Shown piece after piece: positions 39,063 to 49,157 of a stretch of 64,000 bases of DNA (positions are counted from its first letter, which is position 1; the number at the start of each line of letters is the position of its first letter). Source of the stretch: Spirochaetota bacterium (GTDB lineage Bacteria; Spirochaetota; JAGLSM01; JAKPMW01); contig JAITCI010000003.1 in NCBI GenBank assembly GCA_031283155.1, positions 1 through 64,000 on the forward strand. The letters are read 5' to 3'. The notes below the pieces were generated by a model. It saw only the letters and a program-made list of their open reading frames with translations. It was not told where the DNA came from and searched no databases. A program made the position numbers and the translations under genes.

Positions 39063-40235
39063 TCAAAATTTACCTTTTTTTGCAAGAATATCGGCTTCCG
39101 GCAGATTCTTGCGCCCATTGTTATCGGCGGAATCAGCGGAAGTTCCGCTCGCCATTTCCATGAGCATCTGTTTTGCGGTATAGTCATCAACCTGCTGTAC
39201 GGGCGACTTAAAGAGGTAACAGGCCGCTTCGAGAATCGGCCCGGAGAGCTTGCGGTCAAGGGCTACCTTTGCGGCGCGAATGGCATCGGTGATCACACCG
39301 GCGGAATTGGGAGAGTCTTCTACTGAAAGGCGAAGTTCAAGGTGCATCGGAACGCCGCCATATTGCTCGCCCTCGATACGGATAAAACAGAGCTTATTAT
39401 CGTTGAGCCAGGGTACGTAGTCCGAAGGACCCACATAAATATTTTCGGGATCAGGCTCGACACTCATCTGCGAGGTAACAGATTTGGTTTTGGAAATCTT
39501 TTTGCTCTCGAGGCGTGAACGATCCAGCATATTCAGAAAGTCCTGGTTGCCGCCCACGTTGAGCTGATAGGTTCGGCGGATCTTCTGCCCGCGATCCTCA
39601 AAGAGCTTTGTGAGGACGCGATGCACTATGGTCGCGCCGACCTGGGACTTAATATCATCCCCGAGGATCGGAAGCCCTGCCTCGCGGAATTTGTCACCCC
39701 ATTTTTTGGATACAAACACAGGGATCGCGTTTACAAAGGCGCAATGCGCTTCGAGAGCGCATTCGGCATAGAAAAAAGCAGCCTCTTCGCTGCCAACCGG
39801 AAGATAATTCACGAGAACCTCAACCCCGGCACCGCGCAAAATCCCAACTATCGCTTTTTTGGCCGCATCCCTGCTTTTGTAAATATCGTCCAGAGCGTCA
39901 AAGCGCCGATCAAGCGGGTAATGAGTAGTATGATCGGCGATACTGTCAAGCCGATACCCCATTTTGACTTCACAGCCAAGATGCGGTATTTCCGGCTGAA
40001 AAATCTGGGTGCAATTTGGCTTTTCAAATATCGCTGCGGAAAGATCCTTGCCTACCTTGCGCCTGTCGACATCAAAAGCAGCGGTGAACTCAAAATCCTT
40101 TGGGGTATATCCGGCAAAATTCTGCGTTATGAGACCAGGAACTTCCTCAGTCCTGCTTCCATAATAAATCGTACCTTGCACAAGAGACGATGCGCAGTTG
40201 CCAATACCGACCAGGCCAACCTTAATCCGACCCAT
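39063..40235 (-). CDS. Myo-inositol-1-phosphate synthase
   Basis: VGLVGIGNCASSLVQG; LNVGGNQDFLNM; DSPNSAGVITDAIRAAKVALDR. Confidence 0.9.
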   Translation of the reverse strand: MGRIKVGLVGIGNCASSLVQGTIYYGSRTEEVPGLITQNFAGYTPKDFEFTAAFDVDRRKVGKDLSAAIFEKPNCTQIFQPEIPHLGCEVKMGYRLDSIADHTTHYPLDRRFDALDDIYKSRDAAKKAIVGILRGAGVEVLVNYLPVGSEEAAFFYAECALEAHCAFVNAIPVFVSKKWGDKFREAGLPILGDDIKSQVGATIVHRVLTKLFEDRGQKIRRTYQLNVGGNQDFLNMLDRSRLESKKISKTKSVTSQMSVEPDPENIYVGPSDYVPWLNDNKLCFIRIEGEQYGGVPMHLELRLSVEDSPNSAGVITDAIRAAKVALDRKLSGPILEAACYLFKSPVQQVDDYTAKQMLMEMASGTSADSADNNGRKNLPEADILAKKGKF

Positions 40236-40555
40236 AGATTCTGCTCCTTTTGACACTCAGAAAAACGATCAAACACACACGATCCTCCAAATATACATAC
40301 AAGATCAAGCGGAATGAAAATGTTTTTCCTCTTTTTCAACCAGGACTTATGCGCATTGCGCCCTGCATACATAGATATTATATATCATAATCCGGGCAAA
40401 AGTGTGCCAAAAACGGAAAAGAACCTGTTTTTCGCATTATGCCGCACAGAAAAGATACCGATTGTAAAACTGTGGGAAACTCCTGAAAATACTGCGTGTT
40501 CTCGGGAGTCCTTCGGAGGCGGTCCTGAGGAAGCGACTGCCCATGGGAGGTCAGG

Positions 40556-41599
40556 ATGCGGCATATTTTCAGTATACCCGGCGGGTGCGCGGCGTTTATC
40601 TGCATAGTTTTCCTGCAAACAATGCATGCAAGCGATCCTGCAGGCGCGCTCCACTGGACGAGTGAGGTGGATAGCTGGTTTGTGAACAAAAAATCCCCCT
40701 GGCTTATGCCAGGCTCGCGAAACTCAACCTTTACGCTGGATGGAAAGCAGGCTGTACTCTCCCTGACCAACGGCGGACTGGCAATAGTGGATCTGCGGGA
40801 TCAGATGGTACGAACCGTGATTGACTTTTCGCTGATTCTGGGGCATGACGGAGCGGAACCTGACTCCATCGCGGTTTCCCCCCTGGGCTTGATTGCTGCA
40901 GCCTTTCCGAACCGGCATGAGGTGCTTCTGATCGATCAGAAAAAAATGCGCGTACTTGAGCGAATTAAGACGTCGTTCATTCCGATGGGACTGCGCTTCT
41001 CTCCGCTCGGCAAATTTCTTTTTATGGGCGAACAGCGGGATAAGCACGCCTGGTCATCGATCTATTCCATTCAAAAACGCGAGTATCTGCTTTCCCGCAT
41101 AACCCCCATGGTATGCGATATAAGCCGCGACGATCGCTACATCTATTTATACGATGAAACAAAAAACAGCCTGCGCTGGATCCTGACGGACACCCTGCAG
41201 ACCGTGCGTGATTGTAATCTCTCCGCCATCGCGCCCGTGGGAGAACCGCATACCATTAAGGTGCTGCGCGATCACAGAATCGCGATGGGCTTCCTGGGTT
41301 CGCTGGTTATCAGTGATCGCTACCTGGAGCGCGTCGTTCTCACGCATATCGCGCCGGAGAACGCAGGCGCGGTTTCATTTATCGAACCGAGCCATGATAA
41401 TCGATTCCTCATTTTCGGCAGCAGGGGATCGCTCTCTGTCCTTTCATTGGTCAATAATCTTTCGGAGCCGCTCTCCATTCCCGCCGGTGCGGGTTCGGTC
41501 AGCACCTACCCAAACGGGAATTATATCCTGTACACCGATCAGGCGAGCGGAAGCGCGCGGATCATGCGCATAACCATCCCCTCGCGCTACGGGGATTAG
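40556..41599 (+). CDS. Secreted beta-propeller-like protein
   Basis: Signal peptide; blade-like repeats (FSPLGKFLFMGEQ, DISRDDRYIYLYDE, EPSHDNRFLIFGS). Confidence 0.6.
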   Translation: MRHIFSIPGGCAAFICIVFLQTMHASDPAGALHWTSEVDSWFVNKKSPWLMPGSRNSTFTLDGKQAVLSLTNGGLAIVDLRDQMVRTVIDFSLILGHDGAEPDSIAVSPLGLIAAAFPNRHEVLLIDQKKMRVLERIKTSFIPMGLRFSPLGKFLFMGEQRDKHAWSSIYSIQKREYLLSRITPMVCDISRDDRYIYLYDETKNSLRWILTDTLQTVRDCNLSAIAPVGEPHTIKVLRDHRIAMGFLGSLVISDRYLERVVLTHIAPENAGAVSFIEPSHDNRFLIFGSRGSLSVLSLVNNLSEPLSIPAGAGSVSTYPNGNYILYTDQASGSARIMRITIPSRYGD

Positions 41600-41632
41600 G
41601 GACACGCCCTAAGCATTCATAAGCTGCATATA

Positions 41633-41669
41633 ATACAAAAACTCCCCCAAAGCGGGGGAGTTTTTGTAT
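41633..41669. terminator. Bidirectional intrinsic terminator between convergent genes
   Basis: ATACAAAAACTCCCCC-AAAGC-GGGGGAGTTTTTGTAT. Confidence 0.9.
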
Positions 41670-41684
41670 GCGTTTCTTGCTGCG

Positions 41685-43286
41685 CTATTTGCCCGAAAAA
41701 CTCCTGAAGAGATTATATAAAACGTCTATCTCCGCCTTGGTAATAAGCGCGGAACCCGTCATCGAATTTTGCGCCAGTTGGGAAATACCGTAGATACCTC
41801 CGCCGGCGGGAATTCTTCTCAATTTGTTTACAGCGGACTTAACTTCATTCCCGCCGATATCATACGCCGAAACGATGCGCACGATTTCTTTTATCGTATC
41901 TCCGATGGAGATGTAGCTTACTCCGTTTTTGGCATACTGCCCGTAATTCTGCCCAATGGCTTTCCAGGCGGCGGTTGAGGAGAATCCGGATTTCGTGCCG
42001 CCCACAAGATCGGCAAGACGGCTCTGCGCGCCCGTGCCGATGGCCATATACTCAACCCCGTTTTTCGTAACGATATACGCGGTCAGCGAATCCAGGAGCT
42101 TATCGAGATTGCGCGCGCTGCCCCGGAAATTCTGGGGCGCGCCCGATTCAAATCTGACAAGGTCGTAGGAATCCGCGCCCATCCTGCCGGCGTTTTGGGT
42201 ATAGACAATTCTGCCCTGGATATTCTTCAGCGCAGGGAGAGCGTTGATGCGATCAGTGTATTTGGCCATAAGCGCCTTTGAATCCTTGCCGGGGGCGAGC
42301 TTCATGGCGGCAACCATCGCGAAAGCGCCCTCTCCGCCGGGTACCAGGGCGCAGGCAAAGTCGTCGCCGTAGATATCTGCGGCTTCCTTCATGGCGTCCG
42401 CGAGTACCCCGCCAAGACCGCGCGCAAACTCATCGTAAAAACCAACAAGGATTTCGCCGAATGACGACTCTATCCATTTCAGCTCCATTTTCGCTCCGGT
42501 AACGAAATAGCTGTCGGCGGGCATCTTTGCGACAAGAGCAGGTTCGCCCCGCGAGGCGGATTTGAGAAGCGCCGAATAGGCGCTTTCGGGCTGCACTTCG
42601 ACAGCGCTTATAAATTCGATTCCCTGCGGCGTAAACGAAAAGCCAAAGGACATTTCCTGAATGCCGCCGATGAATCCGGAATGGAATTTACGCGCGAGCT
42701 GATTGATCGCGTTTGAGTTCCCGTCGATCATGGAACCTATATCGTCCGCTGAATTTTTCAGAAAAGCGCCGTCTATAAACACAGCAATGTGTGCATCGGG
42801 CAGTTTGGCTATCGTTTTTTTGGCACCCTTTTCAAAAAGGGTCATAGCATCCGCATCGGATGCGACGATCAGATAGCGATCACGGTACCGGACCTTTTGC
42901 GCGTCTGCGCCGTCAAAAACGCCCTGCTGGCTTAAAAAATTGCGCAAGGTATTTGGATCAGTCACGGGAACCATAACCACAAACCCTTCCGATTCATCCT
43001 GGCTTTTCAGAAGAAAAACGCCGGTTGGCCGTGAAAGATCAAACCCGGGATATCCGGTTCTGCCCGTGAGCTGCATCGAAATAAGCATATCCAGCTGCCC
43101 CTTGCTGAGTCCAAGACCGTACCTGACCGCATAACTCTCAATTTCCTTTACGATTTCAGGAAACTTTTCGAGCTGAACAAAAACAACGCAATCCTTTGTG
43201 ATATATCTCTGCAGGGCGGAATCGGCCGCGCCTAACGGCAAAACGCAGAGCAGAATAAGAAAAACCGGGAGTGCCAATCGTTTCAT
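41685..43286 (-). CDS. Secreted protein of unknown function (533 aa)
   Basis: Signal peptide MKRLALPVFLILLCVLPLGAA; long coding frame. Confidence 0.65.
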   Translation of the reverse strand: MKRLALPVFLILLCVLPLGAADSALQRYITKDCVVFVQLEKFPEIVKEIESYAVRYGLGLSKGQLDMLISMQLTGRTGYPGFDLSRPTGVFLLKSQDESEGFVVMVPVTDPNTLRNFLSQQGVFDGADAQKVRYRDRYLIVASDADAMTLFEKGAKKTIAKLPDAHIAVFIDGAFLKNSADDIGSMIDGNSNAINQLARKFHSGFIGGIQEMSFGFSFTPQGIEFISAVEVQPESAYSALLKSASRGEPALVAKMPADSYFVTGAKMELKWIESSFGEILVGFYDEFARGLGGVLADAMKEAADIYGDDFACALVPGGEGAFAMVAAMKLAPGKDSKALMAKYTDRINALPALKNIQGRIVYTQNAGRMGADSYDLVRFESGAPQNFRGSARNLDKLLDSLTAYIVTKNGVEYMAIGTGAQSRLADLVGGTKSGFSSTAAWKAIGQNYGQYAKNGVSYISIGDTIKEIVRIVSAYDIGGNEVKSAVNKLRRIPAGGGIYGISQLAQNSMTGSALITKAEIDVLYNLFRSFSGK

Positions 43287-43446
43287 GGATGTGTCCTTTC
43301 AAAAAAAATTTTCCGAAGGGTTCCTGAGAATATGCGGCATTCCCGGGAGTTTCCTGTCACATACCAAGATATACACCCGATGGCCGAAAAGAATCATTAA
43401 ATCTGCGATGCCCAAAAGTATGGAAGGCGTTGCATGGGGAAACTCC

Positions 43447-44196
43447 TCACTCCGGAGAGGCGAGGCGGAATTCGCGGAGGCGAAAGGCATAAATTATTGC
43501 ATCCATCTCCGCTCTGGCCTCTTCGCGCGGTCCTGCGGCTTCGCCGGGCAGCTTCGCCTCGGCGGCAAGAAGCGCCCCCAGGAGATCGGATATAAGATTA
43601 CACAAAAACCCGGATTCCTTCAGATACTCCTTGCAGAAGCGCTCCCGCTCGCGCTCGCCGACTGTGATCCGCCCGAGCGATAAAGCCAGATCCGCGAGGA
43701 TCCTGGGGGGAGCGCCGGCGCGCACCGGCTCAAGCTGATGAAAGATCCGCTCCCAGGCGGTATGCGCGAGCCGCGCGGCGTCGGTTCCGGGCGGGAGAGA
43801 GCGTGCGCCCGGCAGAATCTGCCCCCAGCGCTCATAAAACGCGGAGAGAGCGCCGGCGAGCCGTTGGGTTTCCTCATCCGCGCGATCCGAAAATTCCATG
43901 CGCGGATACGCCTGGATGCGCTCCGCGAATTCCTCGAGCATACGGTCGGCATTGGTCGGGAGAACCTCCGGCGGGGGCGCAAACATCTCTTCCGCTTTTT
44001 TCTCCAGCTCTTTCAGGATACGCACCTCGTTGGCGAGAAAATGCTCCGCCGGAAGACGCTGCTTCAGCGACTGCATATAGCGTTCATCCACGCGCGTCCA
44101 GGAAAAAATATTGCTCCCATATTTTGCGGCGAGGGTATCGTACTGCTTCCGGAGTTTTTCGCGGGCTGTTTTTATTTCACGATCAGAGAGCGCCAT
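43447..44196 (-). CDS. Hypothetical helical protein
   Basis: 249 aa ORF, high Ala/Glu/Arg. Confidence 0.55.
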   Translation of the reverse strand: MALSDREIKTAREKLRKQYDTLAAKYGSNIFSWTRVDERYMQSLKQRLPAEHFLANEVRILKELEKKAEEMFAPPPEVLPTNADRMLEEFAERIQAYPRMEFSDRADEETQRLAGALSAFYERWGQILPGARSLPPGTDAARLAHTAWERIFHQLEPVRAGAPPRILADLALSLGRITVGERERERFCKEYLKESGFLCNLISDLLGALLAAEAKLPGEAAGPREEARAEMDAIIYAFRLREFRLASPE

Positions 44197-44445
44197 GAAA
44201 ATATTCTAAACCACTGGAGAGTAATGTTCAAGGCTGCAATATGGGAAGGTGAAGTTTTTGTTTTTTCCCGCGCAGCGGAACGGTTCTTCGGAGGTGGGTG
44301 CTTCGGTTCCACCGAAGAACGGCAAAACACATACCAAAAAATTCAGGCTCGCGGCTTACAGCAGTATGAATCAACTGTTCCCAAAATAATGTTTTGATTT
44401 TATCCTGCCGCATCCGTGGCTAATTTTTCAGACAAGGAGCAAACC

Positions 44446-44850
44446 ATGAAAGCACAGATTGAAGTCGCGACACACACACGCGCGGAGATGATAGACGTCA
44501 CCCAAAATCTTACCGCGCTTGTCAAACAGAGTAGAATACAAGAGGGATTTTGTTATATATGGAATCCGCATACGACCGCCGCGCTGACCGTCAATGAAAA
44601 CGCGGATCCAGACGTCACGCGCGATATACTTGCCGGTCTGGAACGCTTTGTGCCGCGCAACGGGGATTACCGCCATGCGGAGGGAAATTCCGCCGCGCAC
44701 ATCAAGGCAAGCCTCTTCGGGCCGTCATTGCAGATCATGATCGAAGACGCGCGCCTTGTTTTGGGAACCTGGCAGGGCGTGTATTTCTGCGAGTTTGACG
44801 GTCCGCGCCGGAGACGCCTCCAGGTGCGTATCGTACCGCTGCCGGAATAG
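44446..44850 (+). CDS. YjbQ/UPF0047 family protein
   Basis: GFCYIWNPHTTAALTVNENADPDV; GNSAAHIKASLFGPS; GTWQGVYFCEFDGPRRRR. Confidence 0.93.
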   Translation: MKAQIEVATHTRAEMIDVTQNLTALVKQSRIQEGFCYIWNPHTTAALTVNENADPDVTRDILAGLERFVPRNGDYRHAEGNSAAHIKASLFGPSLQIMIEDARLVLGTWQGVYFCEFDGPRRRRLQVRIVPLPE

Positions 44851-44956
44851 AGCAAAATCATAATAGAAATATTTATAAATAGTTGTTCCTATATGGATAT
44901 ATATGGAAAGCGTATTCCTCGGCGAAGGCATATGGCAAAATACTGTGATTTATGGC

Positions 44957-44985
44957 TTGACGCTTTTGAGGCTTTTTGATATTCT
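44957..44985 (+). promoter_or_regulatory. Candidate sigma-70-type promoter for nrdDG
   Basis: TTGACG - 17 nt - TATTCT. Confidence 0.5.
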
Positions 44986-44991
44986 TGTTTC

Positions 44992-45291
44992 GGGAGAAAT
45001 ACCGAGGGAATCCCGGGAACAGACCATGTTCCGGAGAGCGCCCCAGCCTATGCGGCTGTATTTCCCGTAATGTTTGCAATCCACAGTCCGGTTATCATGC
45101 AGCCGGGCTTCATAAATTTCACTCGCAGGATGCGAGTGCCCTGCGTGGCACTTGGCGAAGTACCCTGGGGGTAATGGTGCCGTATTTACGAGGGGCTACT
45201 TGCAGGAAGCTCCGGGTGCGCGGCTTTGCTATGGATATTGTCATGTACGTATGTAAATAATCACTAAAAGCGGCAAAGGGTGGGGGAGAGC
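44992..45291 (+). promoter_or_regulatory. Long hairpin-rich 5' leader of nrdD
   Basis: Successive hairpins: GGAACA/TGTTCC, CAGCC/GGCTG, CACTCGC-AGGAT-GCGAGTG, GGCAC..TACCC-TGG-GGGTA..GTGCC. Confidence 0.4.
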
Positions 45292-47409
45292 ATGCAGTAC
45301 ACGGGTACGCTTATTCAAAAGGTGATCAAGCGAAGCGGCGAAGCGGTCGCTTTTGACGCGCAAAAAATCACAAACGCGATTGCGAAAGCCGGGAAAGCGA
45401 GCGGGGAATTTGAACGCGAGACCGCCGAGGCGCTCACGCAGCAGGTGGCCGCCATGCTGGAAGAAATATGCGATGAGAGCGGCGTGATTCCCGACATTGA
45501 AAGCATCCAGGACATAGTTGAACAGGTTCTCTTCGCGTCCAGATACAAAAAAACCGCGCGCGCGTACATCATCTACCGCGATCAACATGCGCGGCTGCGC
45601 GAGTTTATGGCCGAGCGAACGGTGCATCTCGTTGACGCCTATCTTGAGCGCGAGGATTGGCAGGTCAACGAAAACAGCAATATGAGTTTTTCGCTGCAGG
45701 GACTGAACAACTATATATCATCCGAAATCAGCAAAACCTACTGGCTGCATAATATCTATCCCGAAGAGCTTCGCCACGCGCACACAGACGGCGATCTGCA
45801 TCTGCATGATCTCGGCTCGCTCTCTGCGTATTGCGTGGGGTGGGATCTCTACGATCTTTTGCGCAAGGGCTTTCGCGGCGTCGCCGGCAAGGTGGAAGCG
45901 GGTCCCGCAAAGCATTTCCGGAGCGCCCTCGGGCAGATCGTCAATTTTTTCTATACCTTACAGGGCGAGGCGGCAGGCGCGCAGGCCTTCGCCAATTTTG
46001 ATACTTTGCTCGCCCCCTTCATCCGCAGCGACAAACTCAGCTATACCGAGGTGCGGCAGGCGATGCAGGAATTTATGTTTAACGTGAATGTTCCGACGCG
46101 CGTGGGTTTCCAGACGCCGTTTACAAATATTACGCTCGATCTGACCGTACCGTCGTACTATAAGGATCAGCCGGTGCTGATAGGCGGCAAACCCACAAGC
46201 AGCACATACAGCGAATTTCAAAACGAAATGGATATGCTCAACACCGCCTTTCTCGAGGTAATGGCCGGAGGGGACGCGCGCGGGCGGGTATTCACCTTCC
46301 CGATTCCCACCTATAACATCAGCGAGGATTTTGACTGGAATAATCCGCATATCGAAAAGCTCTGGGAGGTTACAGCGAAATACGGCATCCCCTATTTTGC
46401 GAATTTCGTCAACTCCGACATGAAGCCGGAAGACGCGCGCTCGATGTGCTGCCGTCTTCGGATCGACAACAGGGAACTCAACCGCCGCGGCGGCGGACTC
46501 TTCGGCGCGTCTCCGCTCACCGGATCAATCGGCGTTGTTACCATCAATCTCCCGCGAATAGGCTATCTTGCCGAAAACGAAGAGGATTTTATAAGCCGCC
46601 TCGACCGCCTGATGTGTCTTGCCGCCGAAAGCCTGGATATCAAGCGCAAGGTACTGGAAAAATTTACCGATAACCGCCTTTATCCCTATATGCAGTATTA
46701 TCTGCGCGACGTCAAAAAACGCTTCGGCAAATACTGGCAAAACCATTTCTCAACGATTGGCATCATCGGGATGAACGAGGCCTGCCTTAATCTGCTCGGC
46801 TGCGACATCACCACCCCCGGGGGGAATGCTTTCGCGCTGCGCGTGATGGATTATATGCGCGCCCGCCTCGTTGATTTTCAAAAGGAAAGCGGCAATATTT
46901 TCAATCTCGAGGCGACCCCTGCCGAGGGAACCAGTTACCGGCTTGCGCTTTTGGATCAGAAAAAATATCCCGACCTTGTCCATGCCTCCCGCGAGGAAGT
47001 TTCGCCCTTCTATACAAATTCAAGCCAGCCGCCGGTTAATTACACGGATGATCTCTTTGACCTGCTCGATATGCAGGATGAACTCCAGAAGCGCTATACG
47101 GGGGGTACGGTGGTGCACCTCTTCGCCGGAGAGCGCCTCTCCGATCCGAAAGCCGTGCGCGAGTTGGTGCGCACAGTCTGCGCGCGCTATCACCTTCCGT
47201 ATTTTTCCATCACCCCCACCTTCAGTATCTGCCCGCAGCACGGCTATATCGACGGCGAACACGCCGAGTGTCCCGAATGCCATAGCGACTGCGAGATCTA
47301 TTCGCGAGTGGTGGGCTATCTCCGGCCGGTCAAACAATGGAACAACGGAAAACAGAGTGAATTTACGCAGCGCAGGATGCTGCGGCTCGAAGCGGCGCGC
47401 CCCCAATAA
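45292..47409 (+). CDS. nrdD: Anaerobic ribonucleoside-triphosphate reductase
   Basis: ATP-cone; SMCCRLRIDN; CPQHGYIDGEHAECPEC; RVVGYLRPVKQWNNGKQSEF glycyl-radical site. Confidence 0.95.
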   Translation: MQYTGTLIQKVIKRSGEAVAFDAQKITNAIAKAGKASGEFERETAEALTQQVAAMLEEICDESGVIPDIESIQDIVEQVLFASRYKKTARAYIIYRDQHARLREFMAERTVHLVDAYLEREDWQVNENSNMSFSLQGLNNYISSEISKTYWLHNIYPEELRHAHTDGDLHLHDLGSLSAYCVGWDLYDLLRKGFRGVAGKVEAGPAKHFRSALGQIVNFFYTLQGEAAGAQAFANFDTLLAPFIRSDKLSYTEVRQAMQEFMFNVNVPTRVGFQTPFTNITLDLTVPSYYKDQPVLIGGKPTSSTYSEFQNEMDMLNTAFLEVMAGGDARGRVFTFPIPTYNISEDFDWNNPHIEKLWEVTAKYGIPYFANFVNSDMKPEDARSMCCRLRIDNRELNRRGGGLFGASPLTGSIGVVTINLPRIGYLAENEEDFISRLDRLMCLAAESLDIKRKVLEKFTDNRLYPYMQYYLRDVKKRFGKYWQNHFSTIGIIGMNEACLNLLGCDITTPGGNAFALRVMDYMRARLVDFQKESGNIFNLEATPAEGTSYRLALLDQKKYPDLVHASREEVSPFYTNSSQPPVNYTDDLFDLLDMQDELQKRYTGGTVVHLFAGERLSDPKAVRELVRTVCARYHLPYFSITPTFSICPQHGYIDGEHAECPECHSDCEIYSRVVGYLRPVKQWNNGKQSEFTQRRMLRLEAARPQ

Positions 47410-47412
47410 ACC

Positions 47413-48123
47413 ATGCTGCTCGCGGGTTACGTCCCCAGTTCGCTGATCGATTTTCCGGGCCGCGTATCCGCCGTCGCTTTCAGCCAGGGATGCACCCTGC
47501 GCTGTCCCTGGTGCCATAACGCGCCGCTTGTACACACGGGCGAAGCGGCTGCCCACACGCAAACGCAGGACACAGGTGAACACGAAGAGCGTCTCCGGAA
47601 TTTTTTTGCCTTTCTGGAACGCCGTCGGGGGCTGCTCGCGGGCGTGGTGATCTCCGGCGGAGAGCCCTGCATCCATGCCGATCTCGCGGAGTTCCTGGGC
47701 AGGATCCGATCAATGGGCTTTTTGACCAAGCTGGATACCAATGGGACGCGCCCCCAAATGCTCGCCTCCCTGCTGGAGGCGAAACTCGTGGATCTGGCCG
47801 CGATGGATATCAAGGGGCCGCGCGACCGCTATGCCGAATTGTGCGGCGTGGCGGAATCAGCGCTCCCCTGGGATGCGATTCGCGAGAGCATCCGCATTCT
47901 TGCCGGGCGGCAAGAGCCGCATCTCTTCCGCACAACCTGCATGGAGCCGCAATTCGATACCGAGGCCGTTATGCGTATGCGGGAGCTTGTCCCCAAAGGG
48001 ATACCGTGGCATTTGCAGCCGTATAAAGAGGGTTCCGCCGCTCTGGATCCCGCGTTTACAGCGCGCGCGCCCGCCCCGCAAATCCTTGAGGATTGGCAGC
48101 GGCGCATAGACGAGCGAGGGTGA
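47413..48123 (+). CDS. nrdG: Anaerobic RNR activating protein (radical SAM)
   Basis: GCTLRCPWCHN (CxxxCxxC); immediately follows nrdD. Confidence 0.93.
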   Translation: MLLAGYVPSSLIDFPGRVSAVAFSQGCTLRCPWCHNAPLVHTGEAAAHTQTQDTGEHEERLRNFFAFLERRRGLLAGVVISGGEPCIHADLAEFLGRIRSMGFLTKLDTNGTRPQMLASLLEAKLVDLAAMDIKGPRDRYAELCGVAESALPWDAIRESIRILAGRQEPHLFRTTCMEPQFDTEAVMRMRELVPKGIPWHLQPYKEGSAALDPAFTARAPAPQILEDWQRRIDERG

Positions 48124-48230
48124 TTGCGGGAGGAATGCCCGCGTGTAAAAGCGCGGAAAATTATGAAATACGCATAACAGATCGGAAAATTACTTGGACT
48201 AATTTTTTATTATAAGACTGGTATGGATCG

Positions 48231-48369
48231 TGAGAATTGCGAATCATATGCAATAGAGAGGTAAATTACATTATCTGATTTTTCTCGTATATAGCGTATA
48301 ACAGCGCTCAATAGAGCTGAGAATTGCGGATCGTCTGTAGCGGCGCGGCAAATTACCTTATCTGATTTT
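48231..48369. repeat. Two 52-bp imperfect direct repeats, 87 bp apart
   Basis: TGAGAATTGC-N20-G(T/C)AAATTAC(A/C)TTATCTGATTTT at 48231-48282 and 48318-48369. Confidence 0.85.
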
Positions 48370-48383
48370 CCAAACTATCCCTT

Positions 48384-48974
48384 TTACGCCCGCGCCGCGA
48401 GGCGCTCCTCGACCAGCTCGCAGAGAATATGCCCGATCAGTACATGGCATTCCTGGATACGCGGCGTAACAGTGGAAGGAACGGAAATTATAATATCCGC
48501 GCGCGCCGATACGCCGCCCGCATCACCCGCTCCGATCAAAGCGATGCGCCGTATACCCAGTCTGTCCGCCTCCTCGAGCGCGAGAATGATATTGCGCGAC
48601 TTCCCGGAGGTGGAGATGCCCACCAGTACGTCCCCCCTGCGTCCTTTGGCCTGCACCAGCCGCGCGTACGCGCCCTCGTAGGCGTGATCATTCGCGAAGG
48701 CCGTGATAAAGCTCGTATTCACGTGCAAGGCCTCCGCGTCGAGCGCCTGCCGCTCAAGATAAAATTTTCCGGCGAGTTCCGCCGCGAAATGCTGCGCGTC
48801 GGCGGCGCTCCCCCCGTTCCCGCAAAAGAGCGCCCTGCCACCCTCACGAAAAGCCTGGGTGAGCATATCCGCCGCCCGCGCGACGCCCGTAAGCGTTGCC
48901 TCATCGTTCAGGAGAGCATCGGTAAGCGCTGCGGATTCCCGCATGATCGCCTGAATTTTATCCTCTGTTCGCAT
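48384..48974 (-). CDS. gmhA: Phosphoheptose isomerase (SIS domain)
   Basis: ALFCGNGGSAADAQHFAAELAGKF; GISTSGKSRNII. Confidence 0.93.
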   Translation of the reverse strand: MRTEDKIQAIMRESAALTDALLNDEATLTGVARAADMLTQAFREGGRALFCGNGGSAADAQHFAAELAGKFYLERQALDAEALHVNTSFITAFANDHAYEGAYARLVQAKGRRGDVLVGISTSGKSRNIILALEEADRLGIRRIALIGAGDAGGVSARADIIISVPSTVTPRIQECHVLIGHILCELVEERLAARA

Positions 48975-49000
48975 AAGTTAAGCATCCGCAATATATATTT

Positions 49001-49108
49001 ACATAAGCTAATTTTCCGCAGCATCGCCGTTCATCGCCGCTTGATCGTTTACAGCAACTTAACCGTTTTCCGCAGCTTAATCGTTTAACTCCGCTTAATC
49101 GCTTGCTT
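49001..49108. repeat. Array of six degenerate 18-bp units (block 1)
   Basis: acataagctaattttccg/cagcatcgccgttcatcg/ccgcttgatcgtttacag/caacttaaccgttttccg/cagcttaatcgtttaact/ccgcttaatcgcttgctt. Confidence 0.85.
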
Positions 49109-49157
49109 CCATCCATTCCTCTGGCTTTGCAAAATTTATGTGCAATCATATATATTT

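Noticed and set aside
44992-45291. Cobalamin riboswitch, SRP RNA, RNase P RNA or tmRNA
   Set aside because: None of the conserved core strings I know for these RNAs could be found; left as an uncharacterised leader.
48231-48369. Minimal CRISPR array
   Set aside because: Only two imperfect copies with a variable centre, AT-rich, no cas genes.
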